Shown: positions 14,787-24,184 of the stretch, one piece after another
Layout: each line of letters starts with the position of its first letter
Position numbering within the stretch: the stretch's first letter is position 1
From: Helicobacter suis HS1
GTDB taxonomy: Bacteria > Campylobacterota > Campylobacteria > Campylobacterales > Helicobacteraceae
NCBI RefSeq assembly: GCF_026000295.1
Contig: NZ_AP026769.1
Coordinates: 1,302,001-1,366,000 of the forward strand
Direction of reading: 5' to 3'
Length of the DNA: 64,000 bases
The notes under the pieces: generated by a model
Seen by the model: only the letters and a program-made list of their open reading frames with translations
Told to the model about the DNA's origin: nothing
Database searches by the model: none
Program-made: the position numbers and the translations under genes

Positions 14787-16977
14787 GTAATCCTCTAATT
14801 TTAAAATGAATACCCCTAAGCCTTTGAGCGTTAAGTACCACGCTGACACTACTTAAACTCATGGCTAAACTTGCTAGCATGGGATTAAACATAATGCCTA
14901 ACTTATAACCCACCCCACAGGCTAAGGGAATAGCCACGCTATTATAGCAAAAGGCCCAAAAGAGATTTTGTTGGATATTAGTGATTGTGTGCATACTCAG
15001 TTTAATCGCACCTACTATTGACTGAATATCATTATTAAAACTCACAACATCGGCCACTTCTAAACTTGCATCGCTACCCTTAGCCATCACAACCCCCACA
15101 TCGCTACGGGCCAAACTAGGCGCATCATTCATGCCATCGCCTACCATCATCACAATTTGCCCCTGTGCTTTCAATGCATCTATGGCTTTTAATTTATCCT
15201 CTGGCTTAGCCTGTGCTTTGTAGTTTTCTATGCCTAGTTCTGTAGCAAGGGCTTTGACATTTAACAAGGCATCTCCGCTTAAAAGCATGGGGGTGATATT
15301 TAAATCTTTGAGTTGTAAAATGGCCTCTTTTACCTCCGGTTTTAGACGATCAGCTAATATAAACACGCCTAGAATCTCTGAATCTGTACCAATAAAAACC
15401 GGTATCCCTGCTAGGTTTTCAAAGGGATTTTCTACATTGAAATATTCTAAATTACCCGCCTTATAAACTTGCCCCTCTATTTTGCCACAAATCCCAAAAC
15501 CCGGTTTAGCCTGCGCATCCTGTACCTCTTTTAAGATCACGCCCTGCTCTTTAGCATAACTTACAATCCCTTGAGCTAATACATGTTCGCTATGAGACTC
15601 TAAACTCGCGCATAAACTCAATACTTTTTGTAAATCTACACCTTCTTTAACCCGTACCTCTTGAACGATAGGTTTGCCTAAAGTAAGTGTACCCGTCTTA
15701 TCAAAAACCACATAATTAACCAAACGCGCCTTTTCTAAAGCCTGTGCGTTTTTAAAAAATAACCCTAGTAAGCTCGCTTCTTTTTGGGCGACTAAAATAG
15801 ACATAGGCGTGGCTAAGCCTAAAGCACATGGACAAGAGATCACCAAAACGGCTACAAATACTTCTAAAGCCTGTTTAAAATCCCCTAAAATAAGCCACAC
15901 TAAAAAGGCTAAACTCGCAATAGCAATAACAATTGGTACAAACACCCCAGCTACTTTGTCTGCTAAGCGCGCAATTTGGGCTTTAGAACCTTGAGCGTTA
16001 TTAATGAGTTCTAAAATCTTATGTAGGGTGCTATTTTCTTGGGTGTGCGTGGCGCGCATGAAAAATGTCGTGGTGGTATTAAGCGTGCCTGCAAAGACTT
16101 CCATGCCCTCTGTTTTATATACAGGCATGCTCTCACCGCTTAACATGGATTCATCAATTTCAGCCTCTCCCTTAGAAAGCACCCCATCTACTGGGATATA
16201 ACTCCCGGGTAAAATCTGGAGTACATCTCCTTTTTGCAAACTTTCTATAGAAACTTCTACAATTTGTTCTCCATCTAGTTTAAGCGCGCTCTTGCTTTGG
16301 TGGCTAATTAAAGTTTGCATAGCTTTTAAAGCCTTATTTTTAGAGCGCTCCTCTATTTGCTTGCCTAGCATGACAAAAAATAAAATCACACACACGCCCT
16401 CAAAATAAAAACCCTCTATGGGTATGTGTAAATAGGCCTTAAAGAGTAAAAATAGGCTATAAAGCCATGCACTAGCAGTACCAAGAGCCACTAGGCTATC
16501 CATATTAGGTTGGCGTGCAAAAAGGGCTTTAAAACCCTGTAAATAAAAATCCCGTCCCATGTGCATGGCAATTAAAGTAAAGCACAACTGAATCAAGCCA
16601 TTATTAAAAGGGTTTTGTAAGGCTGGGGGTAAGTGCAGAAGTTTAGCAAACATAGAAAGACTAAGTACCCCTAAACTGGCTAACAAGGTTAAAATGAGTC
16701 TGTAATTAGGTGTGAGAAAAGCAGGATTTAAAAAGGAGGTTTTAGCGCTGGCTTTGTTAATGAGAGCCTCATTTTGCGGGTGATAACCTAGTTTTTCAAT
16801 TTGTTTAAAAATATCCTCTAGGCTAGCTTGACTCTCATCATAATTGACTACCGCCTTTTTACTAATTAAATCCACCGCAATACTTTGAATATACTTTTTG
16901 CGCCCTAAAGAGCGTTCAATTCCACTTGAGCACGAGCTACAAGTCATGCCCTCAATATAAAAATGTTTGGTAGTCAT
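14773..16977 (-). CDS. copA: Copper-exporting P-type ATPase CopA
   Basis: A 734-residue P1B ATPase. One N-terminal metal-binding domain has GMTCSSCSSG; the membrane copper site is the CPC of ISCPCALGLATP; the actuator motif is ESMLSGESMP; the phosphorylated Asp is in DKTGTLT; and the hinge is GDGMNDAP. This is the full-length set for a Cu(I) exporter that pumps copper out of the cytoplasm. It sits 31 bases after pssA and overlaps copP, so it appears co-transcribed with the ftsH-pssA group as in H. pylori. No copper-responsive operator was recognised directly upstream. Confidence 0.95.
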   Translation of the reverse strand: MTTKHFYIEGMTCSSCSSGIERSLGRKKYIQSIAVDLISKKAVVNYDESQASLEDIFKQIEKLGYHPQNEALINKASAKTSFLNPAFLTPNYRLILTLLASLGVLSLSMFAKLLHLPPALQNPFNNGLIQLCFTLIAMHMGRDFYLQGFKALFARQPNMDSLVALGTASAWLYSLFLLFKAYLHIPIEGFYFEGVCVILFFVMLGKQIEERSKNKALKAMQTLISHQSKSALKLDGEQIVEVSIESLQKGDVLQILPGSYIPVDGVLSKGEAEIDESMLSGESMPVYKTEGMEVFAGTLNTTTTFFMRATHTQENSTLHKILELINNAQGSKAQIARLADKVAGVFVPIVIAIASLAFLVWLILGDFKQALEVFVAVLVISCPCALGLATPMSILVAQKEASLLGLFFKNAQALEKARLVNYVVFDKTGTLTLGKPIVQEVRVKEGVDLQKVLSLCASLESHSEHVLAQGIVSYAKEQGVILKEVQDAQAKPGFGICGKIEGQVYKAGNLEYFNVENPFENLAGIPVFIGTDSEILGVFILADRLKPEVKEAILQLKDLNITPMLLSGDALLNVKALATELGIENYKAQAKPEDKLKAIDALKAQGQIVMMVGDGMNDAPSLARSDVGVVMAKGSDASLEVADVVSFNNDIQSIVGAIKLSMHTITNIQQNLFWAFCYNSVAIPLACGVGYKLGIMFNPMLASLAMSLSSVSVVLNAQRLRGIHFKIRGLHARD

Positions 16978-17008
16978 TTTTGTGTATACCTGAATATGAT
17001 TTTAGCCA

Positions 17009-17683
17009 TTAAAAAATCCAACGCACAATCCCATAAAGCAAGTAACAAAGCATAGAAGCACTCAGCATCTCTAGCGGACGCACAAAAAGAACTAATAAGA
17101 AAAACACCAGCAAAACAAAGAGTTTTAAATTCCACTTGACTTTTTTAAAGTTAGGGTAGCGGATATTACTCACCATCATCACGCCTAAAAACACGATATA
17201 AACAAGCATTAAATACCCGTATTGGGTTTTAAACAGGTTATATTTAAAATCAAGCAAAATAGCTAATACCACTAATACCGCTGCTGAAGGGATAGGAATA
17301 CCGATGAAAGAATAGGGATCGGTGGTTTGGGTGGTTACATTAAAGCGGGCTAGGCGAATAGCCCCAAAGATCACAAACAAAGCACAAGCAGCCATACCCA
17401 TGCGCCCATAAGTATAGCCCGTATAAAAATAAGAGATAACACTAGGGGCTGCTCCAAAAGCCACCACATCTGCTAAAGAATCAAATTCTAAGCCAAATTT
17501 ACTCGTGGTGTTAGTTAATCTTGCCACGCGTCCATCTAGTCCGTCTAGCACCAAACACACCACCACTAACCAACATGCGGTTACAAAACTCCCCTTAGAG
17601 GCATAAAACACTCCCATCATGCCTAAAAAAATACTACCCGCCGTAAAAAGATTGGGGAAGAGATATAAAGGCTTGATGGGCAT
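17009..17683 (-). CDS. pssA: CDP-diacylglycerol-serine O-phosphatidyltransferase
   Basis: A 224-residue membrane enzyme that makes phosphatidylserine, the precursor of phosphatidylethanolamine. The CDP-alcohol phosphotransferase motif D-G-x2-A/D-R-x8-G-x3-D-x3-D is read as DGLDGRVARLTNTTSKFG followed by LEFDSLADVVAFG. It has about six to eight hydrophobic segments, normal for the family. It starts four bases after ftsH and precedes copA, the H. pylori order. No irregularity is seen. Confidence 0.93.
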   Translation of the reverse strand: MPIKPLYLFPNLFTAGSIFLGMMGVFYASKGSFVTACWLVVVCLVLDGLDGRVARLTNTTSKFGLEFDSLADVVAFGAAPSVISYFYTGYTYGRMGMAACALFVIFGAIRLARFNVTTQTTDPYSFIGIPIPSAAVLVVLAILLDFKYNLFKTQYGYLMLVYIVFLGVMMVSNIRYPNFKKVKWNLKLFVLLVFFLLVLFVRPLEMLSASMLCYLLYGIVRWIF

Positions 17684-17687
17684 TTGC

Positions 17688-19598
17688 CTAACTTGCGTGC
17701 TCTTCTAAGGGCACTAGACGACTCTCAAGACTATTAGCCACCTCATACTCGCTAATAATTTCGCGCACCCGCTCACCGGTAATAACCTCTTTTTCAAACA
17801 ATTCGCCCACCATCACCTCAATGGCATCTTTATAATCATTCAAGGTTTGTTTGACATGGGCATAGCGTTCTTCTAAGAGATTTTTAATGAAGTTATCCAT
17901 CTCTTCGGCCATCTTTTCGCTAAACTCGCGCCCATTGCCAAAGCCCCCGCCTAAAAAGGAATTGCGCTGTTTTTCTAGCACCATCAACCCGCTCACATCG
18001 CTCATGCCATAATAACTCACCATGCCCTTGATGATGTCTGTGGCGCGCTCTAGATCATTGCTAGCCCCAGTAGAGATCTCTTGTAAAAAAACATCTTCAG
18101 CCGCCCGCCCGCCTAAGAGTACATCAATTTCAGCGATGAGCTCGTGCTTTTGCATCAAATACTTGTTCTCCTCAGGCGTGTTAAGCGTATAACCAAGAGC
18201 TGCCATGCCCCTTGGGATAATAGAGACTTTATTCACCCGCGCAGAGCCCTTAGTCATCTCTGAAATCACCGCATGCCCGCTCTCATGGTAGGCCACAATT
18301 TTCTTTTCCTTAGGTGAGATGCGGCGGCTCTTTTTCTCTAACCCGGCAATGCCCCTTTCTACGGCCTCTTTTAAATGTTGCTGTTTGACCTCTTTTTGGT
18401 TATTGCGGCCAGCTAGCAAGGCAGCCTCATTAATAATATTAGCTAGATCCGCTCCGGCTAATCCGGCTGTGAGTTTGGCAATTTCTTGCAAATCCACATC
18501 ATTGGCTAGCTTAACTGGCTTAATGTGTACTTTTAAAATCTCCACCCGCCCGTTAAAATCTGGTTTATCTACCAAAACTTGGCGATCAAAGCGCCCGGGT
18601 CTTAAAAGAGCCGGATCTAAAATTTCGGGGCGATTAGTAGCGGCTAGTACAATCACTGGTGCATTTTCTGATCCAAAACCATCCATCTCGGCTAAAAGTT
18701 GGTTTAAGGTCTGTTCGCGCTCATCATTCCCGCTAATCACGCCTCCAGCCGCGCGACTCTTGCCAATGGCATCAATCTCATCAATAAAAATGATGCTAGG
18801 CGCTTCTTTTTTAGCAATTTCAAAGAGATCGCGCACGCGACTTGCCCCTAGCCCTACAAACATCTCTATAAAGCTACTCCCCCCCATAGAAAAGAAAGGC
18901 ACACTAGCCTCACCGGCCACTGCTTTAGCAAGTAGGGTTTTACCCGTTCCCGGAGGTCCTACTAACAAAACTCCTTTAGGGATTTTAGCCCCCAAAGACG
19001 CGTAACGATCGGGATATTTTAAAAAGTCTACAATCTCAACCACTTCCTCTTTAGCTTCCTCATTACCGGCCATGTCATTAAAACGCACCTTAGGTTTTTC
19101 GGCATTAATGAGTTTTTTAGAACTACCCATGCCAAAAATACCCCCACCCATGTTCTTTTGCATGCGAGATGCCATAAACATCCACAAGCCTAAAATTACT
19201 AAAACTGGCAAGAGCCACCCTAAAATATCTGTAAAAAAATTAGATTCGCTAAAACCAGAGTAATTGATTTTTTGGCTATCTAGGAGTGGTACTAAAGAGA
19301 GATCAGGCACGCGCTTAGCAATGTAGATGATCTTATTATTACCCTCTTTGCTGGTGGCTTTAATGAGTGTTTGCCCAATACTCACACTATCCACCTCTTT
19401 TTTTTCAATCAATTCCTTCATTTCGTGGTAACTGATATTTTTGGTGCTGGTGGATAAAAAGCGATCACCAAAGCTCTCATCTGAATTCATCACGCGTACC
19501 GCCACAATAGCGATGACGATAAAAACCACAATTAAAACCAAAGGATTTTGTAAAAGTGGTCTTTTAGGATCGCCTGGCCCCCGGCTATTATTTTCCAT
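17688..19598 (-). CDS. ftsH: ATP-dependent zinc metalloprotease FtsH
   Basis: A 636-residue inner-membrane AAA+ protease. Two membrane segments (residues about 15-35 and 125-145) flank a periplasmic domain. The AAA module has Walker A GPPGTGKT, Walker [12 protein letters not shown] and the second-region-of-homology [19 protein letters not shown]. The zinc site is HESGH with a downstream Asp in ASNDLERAT. It degrades misfolded membrane proteins and short-lived regulators as a hexamer. Long frames on the opposite strand are shadows. It heads the pssA-copA-copP group, with 21 bases separating it from prmA. Confidence 0.97.
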   Translation of the reverse strand: MENNSRGPGDPKRPLLQNPLVLIVVFIVIAIVAVRVMNSDESFGDRFLSTSTKNISYHEMKELIEKKEVDSVSIGQTLIKATSKEGNNKIIYIAKRVPDLSLVPLLDSQKINYSGFSESNFFTDILGWLLPVLVILGLWMFMASRMQKNMGGGIFGMGSSKKLINAEKPKVRFNDMAGNEEAKEEVVEIVDFLKYPDRYASLGAKIPKGVLLVGPPGTGKTLLAKAVAGEASVPFFSMGGSSFIEMFVGLGASRVRDLFEIAKKEAPSIIFIDEIDAIGKSRAAGGVISGNDEREQTLNQLLAEMDGFGSENAPVIVLAATNRPEILDPALLRPGRFDRQVLVDKPDFNGRVEILKVHIKPVKLANDVDLQEIAKLTAGLAGADLANIINEAALLAGRNNQKEVKQQHLKEAVERGIAGLEKKSRRISPKEKKIVAYHESGHAVISEMTKGSARVNKVSIIPRGMAALGYTLNTPEENKYLMQKHELIAEIDVLLGGRAAEDVFLQEISTGASNDLERATDIIKGMVSYYGMSDVSGLMVLEKQRNSFLGGGFGNGREFSEKMAEEMDNFIKNLLEERYAHVKQTLNDYKDAIEVMVGELFEKEVITGERVREIISEYEVANSLESRLVPLEEHAS

Positions 19599-19618
19599 GT
19601 ATTTCCTTAAATCAAGCG

Positions 19619-20512
19619 CTAAGATTTACATAAATGCAAACACACCCATTCATTTTCTTGGGTGCGCTCTAAAAGTCTAAAAGCAGAAGTATAAACCTCA
19701 ATTACACGCTCTGCATATTCTTCTAAAATACCCGATAAAAAAAGTTCTGTTTTAGCATGGCTGGCTTTTAATACTTGGGGATAAAGTTCAATAATAACAC
19801 TAGCCACGATATTAATAACGATATAGTCATAATATTCTGTACTCTCTTGCAAAGAACCTAACCACAGCCTTTCTAAATTAGCACAATTTTTCTCAAAATT
19901 TTTCTTTGTTTCTTGCAGAGCAAATAAATCAGTATCACACGCATGCACCCTCGCACCTAACTTAGACAAAGCCAAAGCTAAAATCCCACTCCCACAACCC
20001 ACATCTAAGGCTAATTTATCCGTTGCATCAAGCCGACTCAAACTTTTTAAAAGCATGCGCGTACTTTCATGATGACCCGTGCCAAAGGCTAAACTTGGAT
20101 CAAGAATTAAAGTATACAAATCCGGTAAGTTTACTGGCGCGATCCAGCTAGGCGTGATGTAAAATTTAGCGCAAGTGGTGGGTTTAATGCTTTGTTGGTA
20201 ATTTTTGATCCAATCTTGGTTTTTGTGTATGCTGGTGTGGTGATAAACCCCCACACATACACCCCGATCATTTAAAGAATGGCAAAACTCTTTAAGATTT
20301 TTAAGTAGGGCGCTGGGTTCTTGGCTAGAATAAACAATGTAGGCTTGAGTGGGGAGAGAATGGGTTTTATTACCAAAATACTGGTAGGGCAAATCGGATA
20401 AATGAGTAGCAGAGCTTTCCTCAATGGCCTCTTGTGTGAAATCTAATAAAAAATCGGCGAATAATTCAGGGTAGCCGGTAGGTAGGACAAGGGTTTTAAA
20501 ATATGAATCCAT
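19619..20512 (-). CDS. prmA: Ribosomal protein L11 methyltransferase
   Basis: A 297-residue S-adenosylmethionine-dependent methyltransferase. The SAM-binding loop is LALDVGCGSGILALALS, the acidic strand end ACDTDLFAL, and the NIVASVI catalytic strand follows. The preceding DPSLAFGTGHHESTRMLL is the typical PrmA entry motif. It methylates lysines and the N-terminus of ribosomal protein L11. It lies between cheY and ftsH exactly as in H. pylori. No defects are visible. Confidence 0.92.
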   Translation of the reverse strand: MDSYFKTLVLPTGYPELFADFLLDFTQEAIEESSATHLSDLPYQYFGNKTHSLPTQAYIVYSSQEPSALLKNLKEFCHSLNDRGVCVGVYHHTSIHKNQDWIKNYQQSIKPTTCAKFYITPSWIAPVNLPDLYTLILDPSLAFGTGHHESTRMLLKSLSRLDATDKLALDVGCGSGILALALSKLGARVHACDTDLFALQETKKNFEKNCANLERLWLGSLQESTEYYDYIVINIVASVIIELYPQVLKASHAKTELFLSGILEEYAERVIEVYTSAFRLLERTQENEWVCLHLCKS

Positions 20513-20532
20513 TTGCCTTACCTAATAGTGCT

Positions 20533-20907
20533 TTAGTCATTGGTACCTAAAACAACCTCTAATTTTTCTTTGAGAACTTGAGGGGTAAAGGGCTTGACGA
20601 TGTAATTATTTACCCCTGCTTTCAAAGCGGTAATAACCTCTGCTTTACCCCCTTCTGTGGTGATCATAATGATAGGCAAGTCCTTAAAACGCCCATCAGA
20701 GCGCACCTTTTTAACTAAATCTAACCCATTCATCTCTGGCATGTTCCAATCGGTGATAAGCACCCCAGTAGTATCATTACTATCCAATTTCCCCCAAGCT
20801 TCCACCCCATGCTCAGCCTCCAAAATATCCTCATAACCTAAACGCTGGAGGGTATTCCTGATGATTCTTCGCATTGTGGAGCTATCATCTACAATTAATA
20901 TTTTCAA
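20533..20907 (-). CDS. cheY: Chemotaxis response regulator CheY
   Basis: A 124-residue single receiver domain: acidic pocket VDDSS, phosphorylated Asp in ITDWNMPEMNG, switch Thr in MITTEGG and conserved Lys in NYIVKPFTP. It is nearly identical to what I know of H. pylori CheY1 and, when phosphorylated by CheA, binds FliM to reverse the flagellar motor. The start is TTG at 20907: AAGGAG lies just upstream and the protein then has the normal CheY length; an upstream ATG at 20964 would add an unmatched 19-residue extension. It is the first gene of the cheY-prmA-ftsH group. Confidence 0.93.
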   Translation of the reverse strand: MKILIVDDSSTMRRIIRNTLQRLGYEDILEAEHGVEAWGKLDSNDTTGVLITDWNMPEMNGLDLVKKVRSDGRFKDLPIIMITTEGGKAEVITALKAGVNNYIVKPFTPQVLKEKLEVVLGTND

Positions 20908-20954
20908 TATCTCTCCTTGATTGGCCCTCATGACTATCAGAAAATCACGCGCCC

Positions 20955-20963
20955 ATTTTAGCA
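20955..20963 (-). promoter_or_regulatory. Extended -10 promoter for cheY
   Basis: The minus strand reads TGCTAAAAT, an extended -10 box (TG-N-TAAAAT), about 48 bases before the TTG start. Helicobacter vegetative promoters depend mainly on the -10 element, so this is a credible start for the cheY-prmA-ftsH transcript. Confidence 0.4.
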
Positions 20964-21041
20964 TATTTATATGGCCTCTATCTTAAAAGATCACCAAAAT
21001 TTGATGGGATAATGCTAGCATTAGCACAGCTAAGGAAAAGC

Positions 21042-21509
21042 ATGCGTGTGATAGAAAATTCAATTACTAATGTGTGCGCCCATGAGAGTGTGGTGGTCTA
21101 TGCCCCTTGTAATTTATATGGGTGCACTTTAGAGGAGGGCGTGTTTGTGGGGCCTTTTTGTGAAATCCAAAGTGGCGTAGTGGTGGGTGCGCATACTCGT
21201 ATCCAAAGCCATTCTTTTATTTGTTCGCTTGTGCGTATTGGCGCATTTTGTTTTATCGGGCATGGCGTGGTGTTTATTAACGATCTTTTTTCTAATGGGT
21301 ATCCTAGCGCTGATTCAAGTTTGTGGAAAGAAACCAGTATTGGTAATCATGTTAGCATTGGCTCTAATGCCACGATTTTACCCGTACACATTTGTGCGCA
21401 TGTGGTGATTGGGGCGGGTAGTGTGGTGAGTAAAGATATTGATAAAAGCGGGATTTATGCGGGCAATCCAGCCCGTTTTTTACGGGATTTGCCATGCAAG
21501 TTGGGTTAG
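21042..21509 (+). CDS. Hexapeptide-repeat acetyltransferase (WbpD/WlbB-like)
   Basis: A 155-residue left-handed beta-helix protein built of hexapeptide repeats such as VYAPCNLYG, VFVGPFCEI, VVVGAHTRI and VVIGAGSVV, ending in IYAGNPARFLRDL. This is the layout of UDP-amino-sugar N-acetyltransferases such as WbpD/WlbB. It overlaps by 16 bases an oxidoreductase of the WlbA/WbpB type, which supports a shared diacetamido-sugar pathway for a surface glycan. The ATG at 21042 has AAGGAAAAG before it; an ATG at 21012 is less likely. The exact sugar is inference. Confidence 0.72.
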   Translation: MRVIENSITNVCAHESVVVYAPCNLYGCTLEEGVFVGPFCEIQSGVVVGAHTRIQSHSFICSLVRIGAFCFIGHGVVFINDLFSNGYPSADSSLWKETSIGNHVSIGSNATILPVHICAHVVIGAGSVVSKDIDKSGIYAGNPARFLRDLPCKLG

Positions 21510-22414
21510 TTGGCTATGGCTATTGGGGGCAGAAAGTGGCGCATAACTTGGGGAGGTTTGTGCTTAAAAGCGTGTGTGATTTAATACCCCTGCGCCTAGC
21601 ACAGGCACGACAAGATTTTTGTAATATTTTAGTGAGCACACAAATAGAGGATTTATTAAATGATACAGAGATTCAGGCTATTTTTATCATCACTCCCCTA
21701 TCTACCCACTACACCCTTACTAAACAAGCTCTTTTAGCTAATAAACATGTATTTGTAGAAAAACCCATGAGTTCTACTCTGCAAGAGGCTAAAGAACTTT
21801 ATATGCTAGCCAAAGAGCGCCATAAAATTTTACACTGCGATCTGACCTTTTTATACACGCCAAGCATTCTTTGGATTAAAAATAACCTGCAACAATTAGG
21901 GCAGGTTTTAAGCATTGCCTCTAGGTGGCTCTTAGGGATTTGCCGTAAAGATACTTGTGCGCTTTATGATCTGGCTTGGCATGCTTTAAGCATTTTATCC
22001 TTTCTCTATCCTCATGCTTTAAGTACAAGTTCGCATCTCTCTTTACTCAAAGCCCCCCATCCAAACCACCCCACTTTAAGTACAGCCAATTTACATTTCA
22101 ACATAGTAGAGATCATGGCATCCTTAAATATCTCTTGGCTCTCCCCTTTTAAAGTACGCGACATGCTCTTTATTGGCACGCAAAATACTTTGTACTACAA
22201 TGATAACGCCCTCAAGCCTTTGAGTATCACCCCCACAAGTTTAGAATCTAAACAAGTAAAAACCCACCACCCCACACTCCCAGCCTTTAGTGCGCTTTTT
22301 AAATGTATAGAAAGTTTTTATCAAAGTATTTTAAATACCACCCCCTGTTTTGATCAAAAACGCGTTGTTTTAGATGTTTTAGGGTTTTTAGAGAGATTAA
22401 CACTAGCGCCGTGA
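21494..22414 (+). CDS. Gfo/Idh/MocA family oxidoreductase (WlbA-like)
   Basis: A 306-residue NAD(P)-dependent oxidoreductase. The Rossmann motif is VGLVGYGYWGQKVAHNL and the family's catalytic EKP appears as FVEKPMSSTL near residue 95. A histidine/aspartate-containing second domain follows (DLAWHALSIL). Family members oxidise or reduce sugars; next to a hexapeptide acetyltransferase the WlbA/WbpB role (oxidising a UDP-N-acetyl-sugar acid at C3) is most likely. No aminotransferase partner is in the window. The 100 bases after the stop show no gene. Confidence 0.72.
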   Translation: MQVGLVGYGYWGQKVAHNLGRFVLKSVCDLIPLRLAQARQDFCNILVSTQIEDLLNDTEIQAIFIITPLSTHYTLTKQALLANKHVFVEKPMSSTLQEAKELYMLAKERHKILHCDLTFLYTPSILWIKNNLQQLGQVLSIASRWLLGICRKDTCALYDLAWHALSILSFLYPHALSTSSHLSLLKAPHPNHPTLSTANLHFNIVEIMASLNISWLSPFKVRDMLFIGTQNTLYYNDNALKPLSITPTSLESKQVKTHHPTLPAFSALFKCIESFYQSILNTTPCFDQKRVVLDVLGFLERLTLAP

Positions 22415-22515
22415 AACCACCAACACGATAAGCGCCGGAATGAGGGCTAGCTTTAAAGAGGGGAGCTACCAGCCACAGGCTAGTTAAGGTTTTACACCTT
22501 TAAACTTGAAACCCT

Positions 22516-22779
22516 CTATTGGGTTTCTGCAACCCTTTGTGCCTGCAGCGCATTTTCACAATTTTTATAAAAAGAGGAGGTGATTGTGTTGACTCTAGCT
22601 CTTGATATGAAAGCTTCATGGCAGTGCATGAGGGTGCGTAAACGCGCCTTAGGGTATTTTAGAAAGTGATCAACAGAGTGTACAAAATCAAAATGAAATT
22701 CCATAGGGGCTAAGCGCTCACCGGGTCTTCCCATACAATTAGAACTGCAATAACCACTTTGGGCATGCGCTATAGCAAA
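22516..22779 (-). pseudogene. Small cysteine-containing secreted protein, 5' end replaced
   Basis: The frame reads FAIAHAQSGYCSSNCMGRPG and continues with MEFHFDFVHSVDHFLKYPK, HCHEAFISRA and a helical tail to the stop at 22516. The hydrophobic lead ending AHAQ looks like the end of a signal peptide and signal peptidase site, followed by CSSNC. The gene cannot start properly because duplicate C occupies the place of its 5' end. By chance or microhomology the duplicate reads WLGFLCC in this frame, extending the hydrophobic run, but no start codon is found. A fallback ATG at 22734 would lose the signal. I do not recognise the family. Confidence 0.45.
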
Positions 22780-22857
22780 ACAGCATAAAAACCCAAGCCA
22801 AAATTTAAAATCTTGTATAAAAAAGTTTGATCGATCATAAAAAGCCCTGCTTGATCA
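22780..22857 (-). repeat. Duplicate C, left copy (piece of outer-membrane protein)
   Basis: These 78 bases are identical to 24524-24601 inside the outer-membrane protein gene, 1744 bp to the right. Here they separate the end of an ABC permease from a small secreted-protein gene, provide the stop codon of the permease, and remove the start of the small gene. Confidence 0.95.
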
Positions 22858-23505
22858 ACGAATCAACCCATAAAGAAAAAGTATTTTAACTCCCTCTCCT
22901 GTGAAAAACCATATTGTTTGGTGCGATTCAAAATAAGAGGAATAAGGAAAAGTCCCCCCCTCAGATTGGAATTTTTCTAGCAAAATTGAGGGTAATTGTA
23001 AGAATGATTCTACTGCTATAAATAAAACAAGCCCGGCGATTTTTTTAAAGCGTTTAAACTTGCCCATATGTAGGAGGGTGAGTACTAATAAGAGTTTAAG
23101 GTAGAGTAAAAGATAAAAAAGGCTAAATAGCCCCGCTTTTTTAAGCATAAAGGCCCAACTTTCGGGGAAATCTGTCCATGAAAACTGGCAAAATAGTAAA
23201 ACGAAAACCCCTAAACTTAGAAGTATCCAGATTAAATTAATCGCAATCTTGGCGCATAAAAGCGCGTCTATACCAACGGGCAAACTAAAAGTTAAATACC
23301 CTTCAGGACCAAAGAGCTTTTGCTGGGTGGAGCGCATGGTGGCTATAAATAAAAGAACGATAAGAATTAGCCCCCCCATAGGCAAGAAAAAAATCCCAAT
23401 GGTCAGCCTTTGCTGCCCTAGTATCCAGCCTAAGATCAAAAAAAGCAAAGTCCCTATAATGGATAGATAGTTTTCTAAAAAGTCGTGTTTAAAAACCTTG
23501 AGCAT
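22855..23505 (-). CDS. ABC transporter permease, probably 3'-truncated
   Basis: A 216-residue protein with about five to six membrane segments, starting MLKVFKHDFLENYLSIIG and containing LIVLLFIATMRSTQQKLFGPEGYLTFSLPV, the look of an ABC-2 type permease. It overlaps the ATPase gene upstream by 17 bases, so the two form one exporter. The stop codon lies entirely within duplicate C, which suggests that the natural C-terminus, perhaps another membrane segment, has been replaced. Substrate unknown; systems of this YtrBC-like shape often serve antibiotic or cell-envelope stress. Confidence 0.65.
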   Translation of the reverse strand: MLKVFKHDFLENYLSIIGTLLFLILGWILGQQRLTIGIFFLPMGGLILIVLLFIATMRSTQQKLFGPEGYLTFSLPVGIDALLCAKIAINLIWILLSLGVFVLLFCQFSWTDFPESWAFMLKKAGLFSLFYLLLYLKLLLVLTLLHMGKFKRFKKIAGLVLFIAVESFLQLPSILLEKFQSEGGTFPYSSYFESHQTIWFFTGEGVKILFLYGLIR

Positions 23506-24184
23506 TGAGTAAATCCTGATAGGCTTGTTTTAAACTGCCATGTTTTTCTTGCAAAATTTCTACCTTTTCTAAAGCGATAATATGGCCACTTTGGATAAAC
23601 ATGGCCATGTCTAAGTGGCCTTGCACATCTAAGAGTAAATGGGTGGAGAGTAAAAGCGTAGCCTGTTTGTTACACTGCTGTAGAATGAGATTTAAAATTT
23701 CTAAACGCGCCAACAAATCCACCCCGCCTAAAGGTTCATCAAAAACAAACACTTGGGCATTACGAGATAGCGTTAGAATGAGTTGGAGTTTTTCTTGTGT
23801 ACCTTTTGATAGAGATTTGAGGGGGTTTTTTAAAGGAATTTTAAAGGCTTGCAGCAACTCTAAGGCTTTATTTCTATCAAAGTCTTTAAAAAAATCCTGA
23901 TAAAACCCTATGAGTTGCATGGCATGGGCGTTTGGTGGGTACATGCTGTGATCGGGGTTATAAGCGGTGATTTTTTTAGTTTCTATCCCTAATGCATGGC
24001 CACAAACGCGCACATCTCCTATATAGTTTTTAACCAAACCTGTTAGAATTTTAAGCAAAGTTGTTTTACCCGCCCCATTTTGCCCTAGTAAACCCACAAC
24101 CTGACCGGGGTATAAAGTAAAACTTAAATCGTCTAAAACCTTTTGCGCACCATAAAACTTACTTAAATGACTAACTTCTATCAT
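23489..24184 (-). CDS. ABC transporter ATP-binding protein
   Basis: A 231-residue ATPase with Walker A GQNGAGKTT, a weak signature LSKGTQEKLQL, Walker B VFVFDEPLGGVD and H-loop STHLL. The LSKG form of the signature is typical of ATPases paired with ABC-2 exporters. It overlaps the permease gene downstream and starts at the stop of the outer-membrane protein gene. The two-gene exporter acts in the inner membrane; the substrate is not predictable. Confidence 0.85.
   Translation of the reverse strand: MIEVSHLSKFYGAQKVLDDLSFTLYPGQVVGLLGQNGAGKTTLLKILTGLVKNYIGDVRVCGHALGIETKKITAYNPDHSMYPPNAHAMQLIGFYQDFFKDFDRNKALELLQAFKIPLKNPLKSLSKGTQEKLQLILTLSRNAQVFVFDEPLGGVDLLARLEILNLILQQCNKQATLLLSTHLLLDVQGHLDMAMFIQSGHIIALEKVEILQEKHGSLKQAYQDLLNAQGF

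Noticed and set aside
18319-19005. Long open frame (228 codons) antisense to ftsH
   Set aside because: Rich in Ser, Ala and Leu with no family features; it mirrors codon bias of the conserved ftsH on the other strand.
22415-22515. Possible small RNA or terminator after the oxidoreductase gene
   Set aside because: GAAACCC/GGGTTTC forms a short hairpin near 22507-22527, but it overlaps the stop of the small secreted-protein gene and lacks a T-run; support is too weak.
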